Assembly (NCBI RefSeq): GCF_000161935.1
Contig: NZ_GG698804.1
Span: 1-64,000 of the forward strand
DNA length: 64,000 nucleotides
Reading direction: 5' to 3'
DNA from: Limosilactobacillus coleohominis 101-4-CHN
Lineage (GTDB): Bacteria > Bacillota > Bacilli > Lactobacillales > Lactobacillaceae
In this document: positions 63,957 through 64,000 of the stretch, piece by piece
How the letters are laid out: each line of letters starts with the position of its first letter
Position numbering within the stretch: position 1 is the stretch's first letter
The notes under the pieces: model-generated
Database searches by the model: none
What the model saw: the letters and a program-made list of their open reading frames with translations, nothing else
What the model was told of the DNA's origin: nothing
Translations under genes and position numbers: made by a program

Positions 63957-64000
63957 CCATCTAAATCTTAAATTATCTTAATTTGAATCTAATGATATTC

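Noticed and set aside
1-64000. CRISPR arrays, insertion sequences, prophage, tRNA or rRNA genes
   Set aside because: No spaced direct repeats, transposase-like frame, integrase or tRNA-like cloverleaf was recognised. This was by eye, so a degenerate element could be missed.

Overview
The window is about 64 kb of chromosome from a low-GC Gram-positive bacterium, almost certainly a member of the Lactobacillaceae. Evidence for this is the gene order (alaS-ireB-ruvX; mutS-mutL-ruvA-ruvB-yajC; yfmF/yfmH-rodZ-pgsA-cinA-recA-rny; mreBCD; murI-rdgB-yfcE; ytxG/ytxH-ccpA), three T-box leaders, strong GGAGG ribosome binding sites and AT-rich intergenic DNA. I cannot name the species from sequence alone. 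It is core chromosome. I found no insertion sequence, prophage, CRISPR array, tRNA or rRNA gene. Most genes lie on the minus strand.

Layout. 1-2 kb: a DedA-type membrane protein converges on a decayed DUF1461 membrane gene and a metallophosphoesterase. 2-4.2 kb: acetate kinase and a YtxK-like methyltransferase. 4.3-7.9 kb: the comG DNA-uptake pilus operon, whose first gene comGA carries a frameshift. 8-12 kb: yebC, an unknown membrane protein coupled to ccpA, and ytxH/DUF948 genes. 12-16 kb: an MscS channel, a HAD hydrolase, and murI-rdgB-yfcE. 16-24 kb: trxA, mutS2, cvpA, rnhC, the ireB-ruvX-DUF1292 cluster and alaS under a T-box. 24-44 kb: an RNA helicase, a DHH phosphoesterase, yajC, a Tgt-fold protein that has lost the enzyme's known active-site residues, ruvBA, mutL, mutS, rny, recA (SOS box), cinA, pgsA, a RodZ-like protein and two M16 peptidase-like proteins. 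43.6-46.2 kb: an amino-acid ABC transporter behind a T-box leader with a duplicated antiterminator/terminator module. 46-54 kb: mreBCD, a frameshifted radC, folC, and valS under a T-box. 54-64 kb: tpx, a DUF1304 protein, thiI with its cysteine desulfurase, ezrA, rpsD with a structured leader, a DUF1694 protein, rarA, a probable 6S RNA, a universal stress protein and an HTH-TPR regulator.

How the genes work together. The window covers DNA repair and recombination (mutSL, ruvAB, recA, ruvX, mutS2, rarA), cell shape and division (mreBCD, rodZ, ezrA, murI), translation supply (alaS, valS, thiI, rpsD) and carbon regulation (ccpA, ackA). The most unusual items are the active-site-less Tgt-like protein sitting where tgt is normally found, the duplicated T-box expression platform, the paired frameshifts in comGA and radC (both DNA-uptake-linked genes in some relatives), a perfect 16-bp terminator-like palindrome inside the DUF1461 remnant, and structured elements upstream of ccpA and between mreB and mreC. 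I did not find a clearly new multi-gene system.
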